DNA of 14,137 nucleotides from Flavobacteriales bacterium (GTDB lineage: Bacteria; Bacteroidota; Bacteroidia; Flavobacteriales_D; CANHHI01). This document shows positions 1 through 8,134 of this stretch, piece after piece (positions within the stretch are counted from its first letter, which is position 1; each line of letters starts with the position of its first letter). A model generated the notes under the pieces. It was not told the DNA's origin and made no database searches. It was given only the letters and a program-made list of their open reading frames with translations. Location: positions 1 to 14,137 of the forward strand of contig CANHHI010000027.1 in assembly GCA_947460225.1 (NCBI GenBank), read 5' to 3'. A program made the position numbers and the translations under genes.

Positions 1-141
1 AAAAAGAAAGATGTAGCGAGAAACCATTGTGCGCATAACAGTCTATTTTCAATTACTAAGTGCTTGGTAAAGGCTTGTTAAAATTCCTCTACGTGTAGAT
101 AAAAAAATCTGCACCGCAGGCGAGCCCTTACACAAACATTG

Positions 142-163
142 AAAAAAACCGTGCGTAGCACGG
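142..163 (-). terminator. Distal terminator of the SAP/DUF6434 gene
   Basis: On the minus strand a 6-bp GC-rich stem (CCGTGC / GCACGG, 3-nt loop, 149-163) is followed at once by a run of seven T (142-148). This is the standard form of an intrinsic terminator. It lies 25 bp past the stop codon of the gene at 188-763 and behind a first, weaker hairpin, so the gene appears to have two stop signals in series. Confidence 0.65.
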
Positions 164-166
164 ATT

Positions 167-183
167 AAAACAGGCTATGCCTG
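167..183 (-). terminator. Proximal hairpin, possible first terminator of the SAP/DUF6434 gene
   Basis: Minus-strand stem CAGGC-ATA-GCCTG (171-183) followed by TTTT. It begins 5 bp after the stop codon at 188-190. The short stem and short T-run make it weaker than the hairpin at 142-163. Part of it repeats sequence found across the stop codon (CAGGCATAG occurs twice, 14 bp apart). Confidence 0.4.
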
Positions 184-187
184 CGGA

Positions 188-763
188 CTATGCCTGTAAA
201 TCTGTTTTTTGATATTTTTTGCTACCTCTTTGCAATTTTTTGATGTTCCAACAGGCAATGGCATCTTTTTTTGTTTTGCTGGGGTTATCTGCTAAAAAAT
301 CCCGAACATATTGGTTAAACTCAAATTGCGGGGCAATGTCGGTTTTTTCTGTTTGTTGGTTTTGAGCTTGTTTAAGGCTTTGCCAAGCAATGATAGCGTC
401 TTGCAGGGTTTTGCCATAATTTTCTTTAATCCAAGCCATAAAAGGCACGTTGAAGTGAAAATGCGCACCAATGTGTTTTCTGAAAAAATCCCTTGTATTT
501 ACGCCATTTTTATAGCTGTCGGTAAGCACGGTGTCTGGCGTTAAAACGGCGTTTGCCCAATCAAATTTTGAGGATATTTTTTGTTTTTCAATATTTTGAA
601 TTTCCCCAAATTGTAAAAAATGGGCAATGCGGTTGCTTAACGCTATTTTAGAGCCTTGTGTGGGCATTTTATGGCTTTTGCAAAACGCAATCAATTCTGT
701 TTTGAGCCAGTAAAAATCCTGAAAATCTGCCAAACTGATGTTGCTATCTAAGGGAGGTCTCAT
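188..763 (-). CDS. SAP domain and DUF6434 protein
   Basis: A 191-residue soluble protein with no signal peptide or membrane segment. Residues about 13-51 resemble a SAP helix-turn-helix motif, a fold often used to bind DNA or RNA, with the pattern LKTEL..FC......GSK..LSNRI..FL. Residues about 66-130 match what I know as DUF6434 (KFDW....L..DT..TDSYKNG.NTR.FF...IG..F.FN..FM.W). The C-terminal part (about 149-180) contains a second copy of a K-T-x-x-DAI-x-x-W motif that is also found at 118-127. The cellular role is unknown; nucleic-acid contact is inferred from the SAP fold only. I chose ATG at 763 over an in-frame TTG at 772: homologues as I remember them begin near 'MRPPL', and the TTG sits inside the candidate -7 element (770-777). 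It is monocistronic, flanked by terminators on both sides. Confidence 0.82.
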   Translation of the reverse strand: MRPPLDSNISLADFQDFYWLKTELIAFCKSHKMPTQGSKIALSNRIAHFLQFGEIQNIEKQKISSKFDWANAVLTPDTVLTDSYKNGVNTRDFFRKHIGAHFHFNVPFMAWIKENYGKTLQDAIIAWQSLKQAQNQQTEKTDIAPQFEFNQYVRDFLADNPSKTKKDAIACWNIKKLQRGSKKYQKTDLQA

Positions 764-769
764 AAAGCA

Positions 770-777
770 CAAAGATA
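770..777 (-). promoter_or_regulatory. Candidate -7 element (TATCTTTG) for the SAP/DUF6434 gene
   Basis: The minus-strand octamer TATCTTTG matches the Bacteroidota -7 consensus TAnnTTTG. It ends only 6 bp before the chosen ATG (763), so transcription would begin at or just before the start codon, giving a leaderless or nearly leaderless message. I see no clear TTG/TTTG at the expected -33 distance, because that stretch is occupied by the putP terminator hairpin. Treat as tentative. Confidence 0.35.
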
Positions 778-805
778 AAAAAAACCGCTCTTTTTGGAGC
801 GGTTT
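774..805 (-). terminator. Intrinsic terminator after putP
   Basis: Perfect 9-bp stem on the minus strand (AAACCGCTC / GAGCGGTTT, 782-790 with 797-805, 6-nt loop) followed by a run of T (about 778-785 region through 777). It begins 5 bp past the putP stop codon, so it ends the waaA-exporter-putP unit. Its T-tract abuts the candidate promoter of the next gene. Confidence 0.88.
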
Positions 806-810
806 AAGGT

Positions 811-2289
811 TTATAATTTCATTTTTCTATCGGTTTCTTCAAACTCTGCAATGCTTTGGGCTTTGGGTTTTTCGCCGAGCAAACTCACCAGAATAATCAC
901 CAGCGTATTGGCAAAAAATCCGGGTATGATTTCATATAAATCGTCATACACGTGGAATATTTTCCAAGAGAGTACCACAATAGCCCCTGTGCTAATGCCT
1001 GCAATGGCTGCCCATTTGTTCATGCGTTTCCAATACAGGCTAAACAAAATAACAGGACCAAATGCAGCACCTAAGCCCGCCCAAGCATAAGCCACAATGC
1101 CCAAAATGGTATCGCTGGGATTGAGCGCAAGGCTGAGGGCAAACATAGCCACCGCAAAAACCGCCAAACGAGACACAAAAATAAGCTCTTTGTCGGAGGC
1201 ATTGGGTTTTAAAAAGGCTTTATAAAAATCGCCTGCCAAGGCACTAGATGTAACCAAAAGTTGAGAAGAAATAGTACTCATCACCGCAGACAAAATGGCT
1301 GCCATCAAAAAACCTACCAAAATGGGGTGAAACAAAATTTGCGAAAGCAAAATAAACACTGTTTCTGGATTTTCAGGACGGGGATAATGGCTGTTTTCAA
1401 AAAACGCAACGCCAACAAGACCAATCAACATGGCACCCACAATGGAGAAAAACATCCAAGTAATGCCAATTCTGCGTGCTTTTTTGATTTCCGCCAAAGT
1501 GCCAATCGCCATAAAGCGCACAATAATATGCGGTTGCCCAAAATAACCAAGTCCCCAAGCCATAAGCGATATAAAGCCTACAAAGCCCATGTTTTCTGGG
1601 AAAAAGTCTAAAAGTTTTGGATCTATTTTTTCAATGATATCAAAAGTACTCACCACACCGCCATTGGCATAAAAAACCATGGCTGGCACAAGCGTTAAGG
1701 CAACAACCATAATCAAGCCTTGCACAAAATCCGTTAAACTCACGGCTAAAAAACCGCCAAACAAGGTGTAAGCTAGCACCACCAAAGAGGTGATAAAAAC
1801 GCCCCAAGTGTAAGTGTTTTCCAAATTTGGAAACAAAGTTTCAAACAACCTGCCCCCAGACACCATACCCGAAGAGGTATAAATGCAAAAAAACACGAAA
1901 ATAACCACCGCAGAAATCACCCGCAAAAGCCTAGATTTGTCCACAAAGCGGTTTTCCAAAAAGTCTGGAATGGTTAGTGAATTGCCAGCAACTTCTGTAA
2001 ATATGCGCAATCTAGGCGCAACATACAGCCAGTTCAAGTAAGAGCCTATCAAAAGCCCCACCACAATCCAGCCTTCGCTGAGTCCACGGGCAAACATAGC
2101 GCCTGGCAAGCCCATCAAAAGCCAACCGCTCATATCCGATGCGCCCGCACTTAATGCAGCCACAGCTGGACCCAACAATCTACCGCCCAACATATAGTCG
2201 GATAAATTGTTCATTTTATTAGAAGCGTAATACCCAATGGCAAGCATGCCAAGAAAATACAACGCAAGGGAAAAATACATCCAGTTCAT
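811..2289 (-). CDS. putP: Sodium/proline symporter (SSS family)
   Basis: Inner-membrane Na+-coupled proline importer of 492 residues, close to the 502 of E. coli PutP. The whole length is hydrophobic, consistent with 13 membrane segments of the LeuT-type fold. Landmarks: SDMSGWLLMGLPG at 51-63, with D52 equivalent to the Na+-site aspartate D55 of E. coli PutP; GGFLAVSLTDFVQG at 178-191; GQPHIIVRFMA at 251-261; and AVMSTISSQLLV at 335-346, where S338/T339 correspond to the Na2-site S340/T341 of E. coli. All these key residues are present, so it should be active. Proline is assigned by motif similarity; a related small solute is possible. It is the last gene of a minus-strand unit, 10 bp after the exporter gene, and ends at a strong terminator. 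Confidence 0.92.
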   Translation of the reverse strand: MNWMYFSLALYFLGMLAIGYYASNKMNNLSDYMLGGRLLGPAVAALSAGASDMSGWLLMGLPGAMFARGLSEGWIVVGLLIGSYLNWLYVAPRLRIFTEVAGNSLTIPDFLENRFVDKSRLLRVISAVVIFVFFCIYTSSGMVSGGRLFETLFPNLENTYTWGVFITSLVVLAYTLFGGFLAVSLTDFVQGLIMVVALTLVPAMVFYANGGVVSTFDIIEKIDPKLLDFFPENMGFVGFISLMAWGLGYFGQPHIIVRFMAIGTLAEIKKARRIGITWMFFSIVGAMLIGLVGVAFFENSHYPRPENPETVFILLSQILFHPILVGFLMAAILSAVMSTISSQLLVTSSALAGDFYKAFLKPNASDKELIFVSRLAVFAVAMFALSLALNPSDTILGIVAYAWAGLGAAFGPVILFSLYWKRMNKWAAIAGISTGAIVVLSWKIFHVYDDLYEIIPGFFANTLVIILVSLLGEKPKAQSIAEFEETDRKMKL

Positions 2290-2299
2290 AGTTTTGGTT

Positions 2300-4588
2300 T
2301 TATTTTATAGGTTTATGATAAAAAGCGTACAAAAGTACTGGCAAAAGAATTAAATCTGCCAGCAGTGCAAAGAGTAGGGTGAGACTAATCAACACACCGA
2401 TATAAAAAGTGCCTAAAAAGTCTGAAAACGCAAGCGTTAGAAATCCTCCTGATAAAATCATAGAGCTAATGATGATGGCTTTGCCAGTGTAAATGTACGT
2501 GTTTTTTAGGGCTTCTGCAAAAGAAATTTCATTTTTTTGGTAGCGGGCGTAGTTTAGCTTAAAATGCCCCAGAAAATGTATGGTATCATCAACCGCAATG
2601 CCAAAAGCAATGGTGAAAACCAAGGAGGTGGACATTTTTAAATCTATGCCCCAAAAGCCCATAATGCCTGCCACCATAAAAATAGGCAGTGCATTGGGCA
2701 AGAGCGACAAAAACGCCATGCGCCAAGATTTATACAAATAGCCCATCACAGCACCCATGAGTAAAAAGGCAATAAGCATACCTTGCAACACATTGCTAGT
2801 CAAAAGGTCATTGTTGATTTCCATCAAATAAGGACCGCCTGTAAAATGCAGGTCTATATCTTTTTCAGGGTCTATTTTGGCTAAAAAATCAAAAATTTCT
2901 TTGCGCTTGATTTTGGCTTGATACCCACCAATATCGTGCATAGTGCCTTGAATGCGCATGCTTTGGTAGCTGGTGGTATCCACCCATTCGTAAAGTTTGG
3001 ATTTTTCTTTGTACTTTTTGAGTAATTTGCTGGTTTTTTTGAGTTCTTTGTCGCTGGGCAATGTGTAAAAACTGTAATCGCCTTGGTTTGCGGTAACCTC
3101 AGATTCTTTGAGCAAATTCACCAAAGAGAAAATCTGCTTGCTGTGATAACTGGTTTTCAAAAAACTTTGTAGCGTGTCTATTTTGTGCAAAAACGCCTCA
3201 TCAAAAACCGTTTTATCCTTTTTGCAATGTATCAAAATATCCAAGGGTCTTCCGCCACTGTACTGGTCTTCCAGTAGTTTATACGTTTGTTTGATGGGGT
3301 GATTTTCTTTTAAATCTTCAATCAAATAATTGTTGGTTTTGATTTTAGAAAGTCCCCAAATGCTTAAAACAAAAATGATGAAAGTACCTATTAAAATGGT
3401 TTTGCGGTAAGGCAAAACATGGTCAAAAGTATAACCCAGTACTTTGCGCCAAAATTTAAAATCTTCCTGTGTTTCATGTTTTTTCCGCAAGCCAATGCTA
3501 CCCAAAATATTGGGCAATAAAGTAATGTTTAAAATATAAGTCAAAAACACACCCAAGGCAGTGCATAAGCCAAAATGTATAATTGGCGTAATGCTAGAGG
3601 TAGCCAGTGTGGCAAAGCCTAAAATCGTCGTAAAAGAAGTGAAAAATAAAGCAAAACCTAATTCTTGCAGTGTTTTTTCAAGGGCAGCGAGTTCGGTCTT
3701 GCAATGGCTTTGGTGCAAAAGATATTTTGCCATAAAATGCACGCCACCCGAAACGCCCACGACCAAAAGCATGGTTGGCAAAAGGTTTAAAATAATATTC
3801 AAATCCAAGCCCAAAAACCCCATGATGCCCAGCACCCATAAAAGCGCAATGCCTACAATGCCCAAAGGGAGCAAGATACCCCAAAAATTTTTGAAAGAAA
3901 ACCACAAAAAAATGACAATCAACAAAACCGAAGAACCCACAAAAAGCAAGGTTTCTCTTTGCATGAGGGTAATGTAAAAGTTTTGGGCAAAAATTTTGCC
4001 TGCATAATGAAATTTTACAGCGGTTTTAAAATAGGTCTCTGCGCCGTATAATTTTTCCAAAAATAAACCTTTTTCCTTCTCGTTCCAATGGGAAGCGTGC
4101 GAAAAAATAATTTGGGTGCTTTTCAAGTCTTGGGCTAAAAAAACATCATTTGCCAAAGGGTATTTCAATACATCAGAGGCGTTGATGCTGTCTGCCTGTA
4201 AATCCAGCATCGGATAACTATACACATCGCCCAAAAGTGGGTCTTGCACATACACCTCGCTCGTTACAAGACTTTGCATGTTTACAATTTCCTTAAAGTT
4301 TTTTAAAGAATCTAAATAAACACGTAAACTTTGTAAAAAATCTTTATCCAATGCCGTGCCCTTCGGGTTTTCCGCAATCAACACCATGAAGTCGTCATCT
4401 GCGCCAAAAGTTTTGGTATAACTTTCATAAATGGAGAGTTCGGCTTTATTTTTGGGATAAAATTGGTCAAAATCGTAATTAAATTTCACCCGCAGGGCAA
4501 AATAAGCGGCAAACACGCTGAGCAAAGCAGTAAGCACAAAAATGGTTTTTTTTACAGAACCCTGTAAAACAAAAAGTATGCGTTTCAT
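2300..4588 (-). CDS. RND-superfamily (MMPL-type) exporter
   Basis: A 762-residue inner-membrane protein with the duplicated RND/MMPL plan: one helix (about 14-34), a large periplasmic domain (about 36-210), five helices (about 212-362), a short cytoplasmic link, then helix 7 (about 397-413), a second periplasmic domain (about 415-598) and five helices (about 600-756). The family exports lipids or other hydrophobic molecules using the proton gradient; the cargo here cannot be read from sequence. Helix 10 carries the acidic pair expected for proton relay (GIAVDDTIHF, D667/D668), but the matching place in helix 4 reads VGVSGGVHF (278-285), with glycine at 281 where most relatives have Asp. The start overlaps the waaA stop (ATGA), suggesting translational coupling and a possible envelope-lipid role. 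It is shorter than AcrB-type pumps, and I see no membrane-fusion or TolC partner. Confidence 0.87.
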   Translation of the reverse strand: MKRILFVLQGSVKKTIFVLTALLSVFAAYFALRVKFNYDFDQFYPKNKAELSIYESYTKTFGADDDFMVLIAENPKGTALDKDFLQSLRVYLDSLKNFKEIVNMQSLVTSEVYVQDPLLGDVYSYPMLDLQADSINASDVLKYPLANDVFLAQDLKSTQIIFSHASHWNEKEKGLFLEKLYGAETYFKTAVKFHYAGKIFAQNFYITLMQRETLLFVGSSVLLIVIFLWFSFKNFWGILLPLGIVGIALLWVLGIMGFLGLDLNIILNLLPTMLLVVGVSGGVHFMAKYLLHQSHCKTELAALEKTLQELGFALFFTSFTTILGFATLATSSITPIIHFGLCTALGVFLTYILNITLLPNILGSIGLRKKHETQEDFKFWRKVLGYTFDHVLPYRKTILIGTFIIFVLSIWGLSKIKTNNYLIEDLKENHPIKQTYKLLEDQYSGGRPLDILIHCKKDKTVFDEAFLHKIDTLQSFLKTSYHSKQIFSLVNLLKESEVTANQGDYSFYTLPSDKELKKTSKLLKKYKEKSKLYEWVDTTSYQSMRIQGTMHDIGGYQAKIKRKEIFDFLAKIDPEKDIDLHFTGGPYLMEINNDLLTSNVLQGMLIAFLLMGAVMGYLYKSWRMAFLSLLPNALPIFMVAGIMGFWGIDLKMSTSLVFTIAFGIAVDDTIHFLGHFKLNYARYQKNEISFAEALKNTYIYTGKAIIISSMILSGGFLTLAFSDFLGTFYIGVLISLTLLFALLADLILLPVLLYAFYHKPIK

Positions 4589-5820
4589 ATCGTCTCTTGT
4601 TTAAATAATGCTTTACTTATTTTTTCACTTGCACCAGCTTGATTTTGTACAAATTGCCTTGCTTTTTCTTGATGATTTTTGCGTAGCGCAACGTTTTCAT
4701 GCAGTATTGCCAAGAGCGTATTAAAATCATGTTGCCCAGCCATGGCAAAAGCACCGCCTGATTTTTGCAGGGCTTCAGCTTCGGAAAATTTGGGCGTGTG
4801 ATTGCCCATAAGTACCACATTGCCCCATGCAGCTGGCTCTAAAATGTTGTGCAAAGCATTTGTAAATCCGCCACCTATAAAAGAAATATCGCTGTATTGA
4901 TACACCTGCGCCAGCAATCCCAAAGTGTCCAAAATCAAAATGGGTGCATCTTGAAAATGGTCTTTGCTGTATAATGTTGCGCCGTAAGGGGCAAAACGCT
5001 TGCAAATTTCACCACTGCGTGCTATGTCGTGCGGCGCAATGATGATTTTATAATTATTCACATGATTTTGTAAATAATTCAATAAAATATTTTCTTCTGC
5101 TATCCAAGAACTGCCGAGTACCAACAAAGGAAAAACACCTTTAAAATCCTGTATTTTTGGCATGTTTACGGCATGCGCTACATTGTTTAAAACTTGGTCA
5201 AAGCGAGGGTCTCCGTCTATGCTATGCGGAAAATTGCCCAATTGCTTTAAGTACTGCGCATCTTTTTCATACTGCACAAAAATATATGTAAAACTGTGTA
5301 AGAATTGGCTGAAATATTTGCCTACAATGGGTTTAAAAAACAATTGTTTGGGCTGAAAAACACCTGCCACCAAATACGTGGGAATGCGCCTGTCTTTGAG
5401 TATTTTTAAGGTATTAAACCAAAATTCATATTTCACGAAAATGGCTATTTCTATTTGTGTAGCGTCCAAAAAAGTATTTATTTTACTGGGAATATCCAGT
5501 GGCATGTAGCATACCTGCACATTTTTTGGTGGATTTTTTGAAACTTTTTCATAACCCGAGGGCGAAAAAAAACTCAAAATAATAGTCGTATTGGGCTGTT
5601 CTTGGATTATTTTTTCTAGCACAGGCAAAATTTGCAAATACTCGCCGAGCGAGGCGGCATGCACCCAAATTTTTTTGCCCGCTGTGATTTTTATTTTTGT
5701 AAAAAAACAAGGCAATTTTTTTCTGCCTGCATAGCCCATGGCTAGTTTTTTATTGAAAAAAGAGCCAACAAAAAAAATAACTTGCAAAAAATATTGTCCA
5801 ATGGTGTAAGCCCGTAGCAT
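4585..5820 (-). CDS. waaA: 3-deoxy-D-manno-octulosonic acid (Kdo) transferase
   Basis: Glycosyltransferase family 30 enzyme of 411 residues that moves Kdo from CMP-Kdo to a lipid A precursor, an essential inner-core LPS step at the cytoplasmic face of the inner membrane. An N-terminal hydrophobic segment (about 7-22) acts as the membrane anchor. Family landmarks: WVHAASLGE at 52-60, with E60 as the catalytic base; KYEFWFN at 130-136; GDPRFD at 203-208; GSSWIAEE at 236-243; IAPHD at 261-265; DTLGLLAQVYQYSDISFIGGGF-type block at 298-319; and the nucleotide-binding block HNILEPAAWG at 324-333. The length is near the usual 410-425. It leads the minus-strand unit and overlaps the exporter gene by 4 bp. 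Whether one or more Kdo residues are added cannot be told from sequence. Confidence 0.95.
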   Translation of the reverse strand: MLRAYTIGQYFLQVIFFVGSFFNKKLAMGYAGRKKLPCFFTKIKITAGKKIWVHAASLGEYLQILPVLEKIIQEQPNTTIILSFFSPSGYEKVSKNPPKNVQVCYMPLDIPSKINTFLDATQIEIAIFVKYEFWFNTLKILKDRRIPTYLVAGVFQPKQLFFKPIVGKYFSQFLHSFTYIFVQYEKDAQYLKQLGNFPHSIDGDPRFDQVLNNVAHAVNMPKIQDFKGVFPLLVLGSSWIAEENILLNYLQNHVNNYKIIIAPHDIARSGEICKRFAPYGATLYSKDHFQDAPILILDTLGLLAQVYQYSDISFIGGGFTNALHNILEPAAWGNVVLMGNHTPKFSEAEALQKSGGAFAMAGQHDFNTLLAILHENVALRKNHQEKARQFVQNQAGASEKISKALFKQETI

Positions 5821-5870
5821 CTTTTTAGGTATTTTTGGGCTAAGTTAGCGAAAAATATAAAAATAACAAC
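5821..5870. promoter_or_regulatory. Divergent promoter region between waaA and ugd
   Basis: This 50-bp gap must hold the start signals of both units unless they lie inside the genes. On the plus strand TATTTTTG (5830-5837) fits the Bacteroidota -7 consensus TAnnTTTG and would give a leader of roughly 28-30 nt before the ugd ATG. I see no convincing -33 TTG at normal spacing. On the minus strand only a one-mismatch version (TATTTTTC, 5850-5857) is visible. No Shine-Dalgarno sequence precedes either gene. Confidence 0.4.
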
Positions 5871-7184
5871 ATGAAAATCGCAGTAATTGGCACAGGATAC
5901 GTGGGATTGGTTACAGGCACTTGCTTTGCAGAAAGCGGCAACGAAGTCTTGTGTATGGACATAGACCCTGAAAAAGTTGCTGCCATGCAGGCAGGAAAAG
6001 TGCCTATCTATGAGCCTCAATTGGAAAATTTATTTGCCCGAAATTTGCGGGACAAAAGGCTCAATTTTACCACAGATTTAGCCCTTGCGGTTGATTTTGC
6101 GGAAATTGTTTTTCTAGCTTTGCCAACGCCTTCGGGGGAGGATGGTTCTGCGGATTTGTCTTATGTGCTTGGGGTGGCTGAAAAAATTGCGCCATTGCTC
6201 AAAAAATATACCGTTATTGTCAATAAAAGCACAGTGCCTGTTGGTACGGCACACAAAGTGTTTGAGGTGATGAAAAATAAGGCAAACGCTTCGTTTGATG
6301 TGATTTCTAATCCAGAATTTTTGCGTGAAGGCTTTGCTGTGGAGGATTTTATGAAACCCGATAGAATTGTGATAGGCACGTCTTCGGCACTGGCGCAAGA
6401 AAAAATGCGCAAATTATACGCACCTTTTGTGCGCCAAGGCAATCCCATTTTGTTTATGGACGAAAAATCTGCTGAAATCACCAAATATGCGGCAAATGCT
6501 TTTTTGGCGACAAAAATTACTTTTATGAATGAAATTGCCAACTACTGCGAAACAGTGGGCGCAGATGTGGAACAAGTCAGACAAGGCATGGGCACAGACA
6601 CACGCATCGGCAAACGATTTTTATTTGCAGGCATTGGCTATGGCGGTTCTTGTTTTCCAAAAGATGTGAAAGCCTTGATAAAAAGCGGAAAAGAAGTGCA
6701 AATACCTTTTGAAATTGCCTCGGCTGTGGAAAAAGTCAATCAAAGCCAAAAAACGCTTTTGGTGCGCAAAATGGAGCAATATTATGCAGGCAATTTGGCG
6801 GGCAAAACTTTTGCTTTGTGGGGCTTGGCATTTAAGCCCGAAACCGATGATATTCGGGAGGCACCGTCTTTGTATATCATAGATGAACTCTTGCGTTTGG
6901 GGGCTAAGGTACAGGCTTTTGACCCCGAAGCCATGCACGTGGTGCAGCATAAAATCGGCGAGAAAATACACTATGCAAAAAGTGCTTATGAAGCCTTGCA
7001 GGGCGCAGATGCACTGGTTATTGCCACAGAGTGGAATGCGTTTAGAAATCCCGATTTTGAGTTGATGAGTAAACAGCTTAAACACAAAGTCATTTTTGAT
7101 GGCAGAAATTTATACCACCCAGAAGATATGAAACAACTGGGATATTATTACAATTCAATCGGCAGAAAAACCATAACCACATGA
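5871..7184 (+). CDS. ugd: UDP-glucose 6-dehydrogenase
   Basis: Cytoplasmic NAD+-dependent enzyme of 437 residues that oxidises UDP-glucose twice to UDP-glucuronate, a precursor for capsule, exopolysaccharide and LPS sugars. The N-terminal Rossmann domain opens with MKIAVIGTGYVGLVTG (GxGYVG, residues 7-12), with D30 at the end of strand 2 for NAD binding. Other landmarks: KSTVPVGT at 119-126; NPEFLREG at 147-154; the central-helix lysine in EITKYAANAF (K205); and the catalytic GGSCFPKD at 258-265 with nucleophile C261 and D265. The C-terminal UDP-binding domain includes WGLAFKPETDDIREAPS (about 314-330). Closely related UDP-sugar dehydrogenases such as the ManNAc type share this frame, but the motif wording favours UDP-glucose. 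It leads a plus-strand group, and its stop overlaps the start of msrBA. Confidence 0.93.
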   Translation: MKIAVIGTGYVGLVTGTCFAESGNEVLCMDIDPEKVAAMQAGKVPIYEPQLENLFARNLRDKRLNFTTDLALAVDFAEIVFLALPTPSGEDGSADLSYVLGVAEKIAPLLKKYTVIVNKSTVPVGTAHKVFEVMKNKANASFDVISNPEFLREGFAVEDFMKPDRIVIGTSSALAQEKMRKLYAPFVRQGNPILFMDEKSAEITKYAANAFLATKITFMNEIANYCETVGADVEQVRQGMGTDTRIGKRFLFAGIGYGGSCFPKDVKALIKSGKEVQIPFEIASAVEKVNQSQKTLLVRKMEQYYAGNLAGKTFALWGLAFKPETDDIREAPSLYIIDELLRLGAKVQAFDPEAMHVVQHKIGEKIHYAKSAYEALQGADALVIATEWNAFRNPDFELMSKQLKHKVIFDGRNLYHPEDMKQLGYYYNSIGRKTITT

Positions 7185-8134
7185 TACAAAAAACAATCAT
7201 AGCCTTGTGCTTCATTTTTGGTGTGCAAGCCCAAAGTAATTTCACGTTTAATCCGAAAACCATGCAAGAAACGCATTACAACAAACTCACGCCAGACGAG
7301 GAGCGTGTGATTGTACACAAAGGCACAGAGCGACCTTTCACAGGAGTTTACGACAATTTCTTTGAAACAGGCAATTATATTTGCAAGCGTTGCAATGCTT
7401 TGCTTTACAAAAGCACGACTAAATTTGATGCGCATTGTGGCTGGGCGGCGTTTGATGGAGAAGTGCCTGGAGCTATTGCGAGAATTAAAGATGCAGACGG
7501 CAAGAGAACGGAGATAGTTTGCGCACGTTGCCAGGCGCATTTGGGGCATGTGTTTACAGGCGAGGGCTTAACGCCTACCAACACAAGGCACTGCGTCAAT
7601 TCTTTGTCTTTAACTTTTGTGCCACAAGCAGAGCTGGATAAACAAGAAAAACAAGCGGTGGCTTACTTTGCTTCGGGTTGTTTTTGGGGTACGGAATATT
7701 GGTTTTCCAAAGCCAAGGGCGTTATTTCCACAGCGGTTGGTTATATGGGCGGAACGCTCGCTAATCCCAGTTATAAACAGGTTTCTACTGGAAACACAGG
7801 ACACGTTGAAGCAATAAAAGTGCTGTATGATACCGAAAAAACCACTTATGAAGAACTCATTAAATTGTTTTTTGAAACCCACGACCCCACGCAAACCGAT
7901 GGGCAGGGTCCAGATATAGGCACGCAGTACCTTTCCGTGATTTTTTATACCAGCAAAGCGCAAAAAGAAATGGCGGAAAAGTATAAAAAAATCCTAAGCG
8001 ATAAAGGGCTTAAAGTAGCCACAAAAATTGTGCCTGCCTCGGATTTTTACGCAGAACAAATGGAATATCATCAAAAATATTACGACAAAACGGGCAAAAA
8101 ACCGTATTGCCACATTTATACCAAGAAATTTTAA
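7181..8134 (+). CDS. msrBA: Exported MsrB-MsrA fusion methionine sulfoxide reductase
   Basis: Bifunctional 317-residue enzyme that reduces both stereoisomers of methionine sulfoxide. The N-terminus (MIQKTIIALCFIFGVQA-QS) is a signal peptide with likely cleavage after residue 17, placing the enzyme outside the cytoplasm. MsrB comes first (about 32-147): zinc cysteines C68/C71 and C114/C117, and catalytic C138 in RHCVNSLSLTF. MsrA follows (about 158-317): catalytic C167 in GCFWGTEYWF, the GYMGG, GHVEAIKVLYD and DPTQTDGQGPDIGTQY blocks, and a C-terminal C310 in PYCHIY that could act as a resolving cysteine. All catalytic residues are intact. The B-then-A order is one of the known fusion arrangements. 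The start lies in the ugd stop (ATGA), so the two are probably translationally coupled. An external thiol donor is needed, and I see no thioredoxin-like partner in the window. Confidence 0.95.
   Translation: MIQKTIIALCFIFGVQAQSNFTFNPKTMQETHYNKLTPDEERVIVHKGTERPFTGVYDNFFETGNYICKRCNALLYKSTTKFDAHCGWAAFDGEVPGAIARIKDADGKRTEIVCARCQAHLGHVFTGEGLTPTNTRHCVNSLSLTFVPQAELDKQEKQAVAYFASGCFWGTEYWFSKAKGVISTAVGYMGGTLANPSYKQVSTGNTGHVEAIKVLYDTEKTTYEELIKLFFETHDPTQTDGQGPDIGTQYLSVIFYTSKAQKEMAEKYKKILSDKGLKVATKIVPASDFYAEQMEYHQKYYDKTGKKPYCHIYTKKF

Noticed and set aside
1..141. Left edge searched for a gene end, RNA or repeat
   Set aside because: Only short AT-rich dyads such as TCTAC-GT-GTAGA; no supported open frame or RNA.
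764..772. TTG start that would add three residues to the SAP/DUF6434 protein
   Set aside because: An ATG four codons in matches the usual beginning of such proteins, and the TTG overlaps the candidate -7 box.
3561..3977. Plus-strand open frame inside the RND exporter gene
   Set aside because: Lys/Pro/Met-rich reading of the reverse of hydrophobic helices; no support.
6621..7085. Antisense open frame of about 150 codons inside ugd
   Set aside because: Cys/His/Phe-rich composition typical of an antisense reading; it lies wholly within a well-supported gene.
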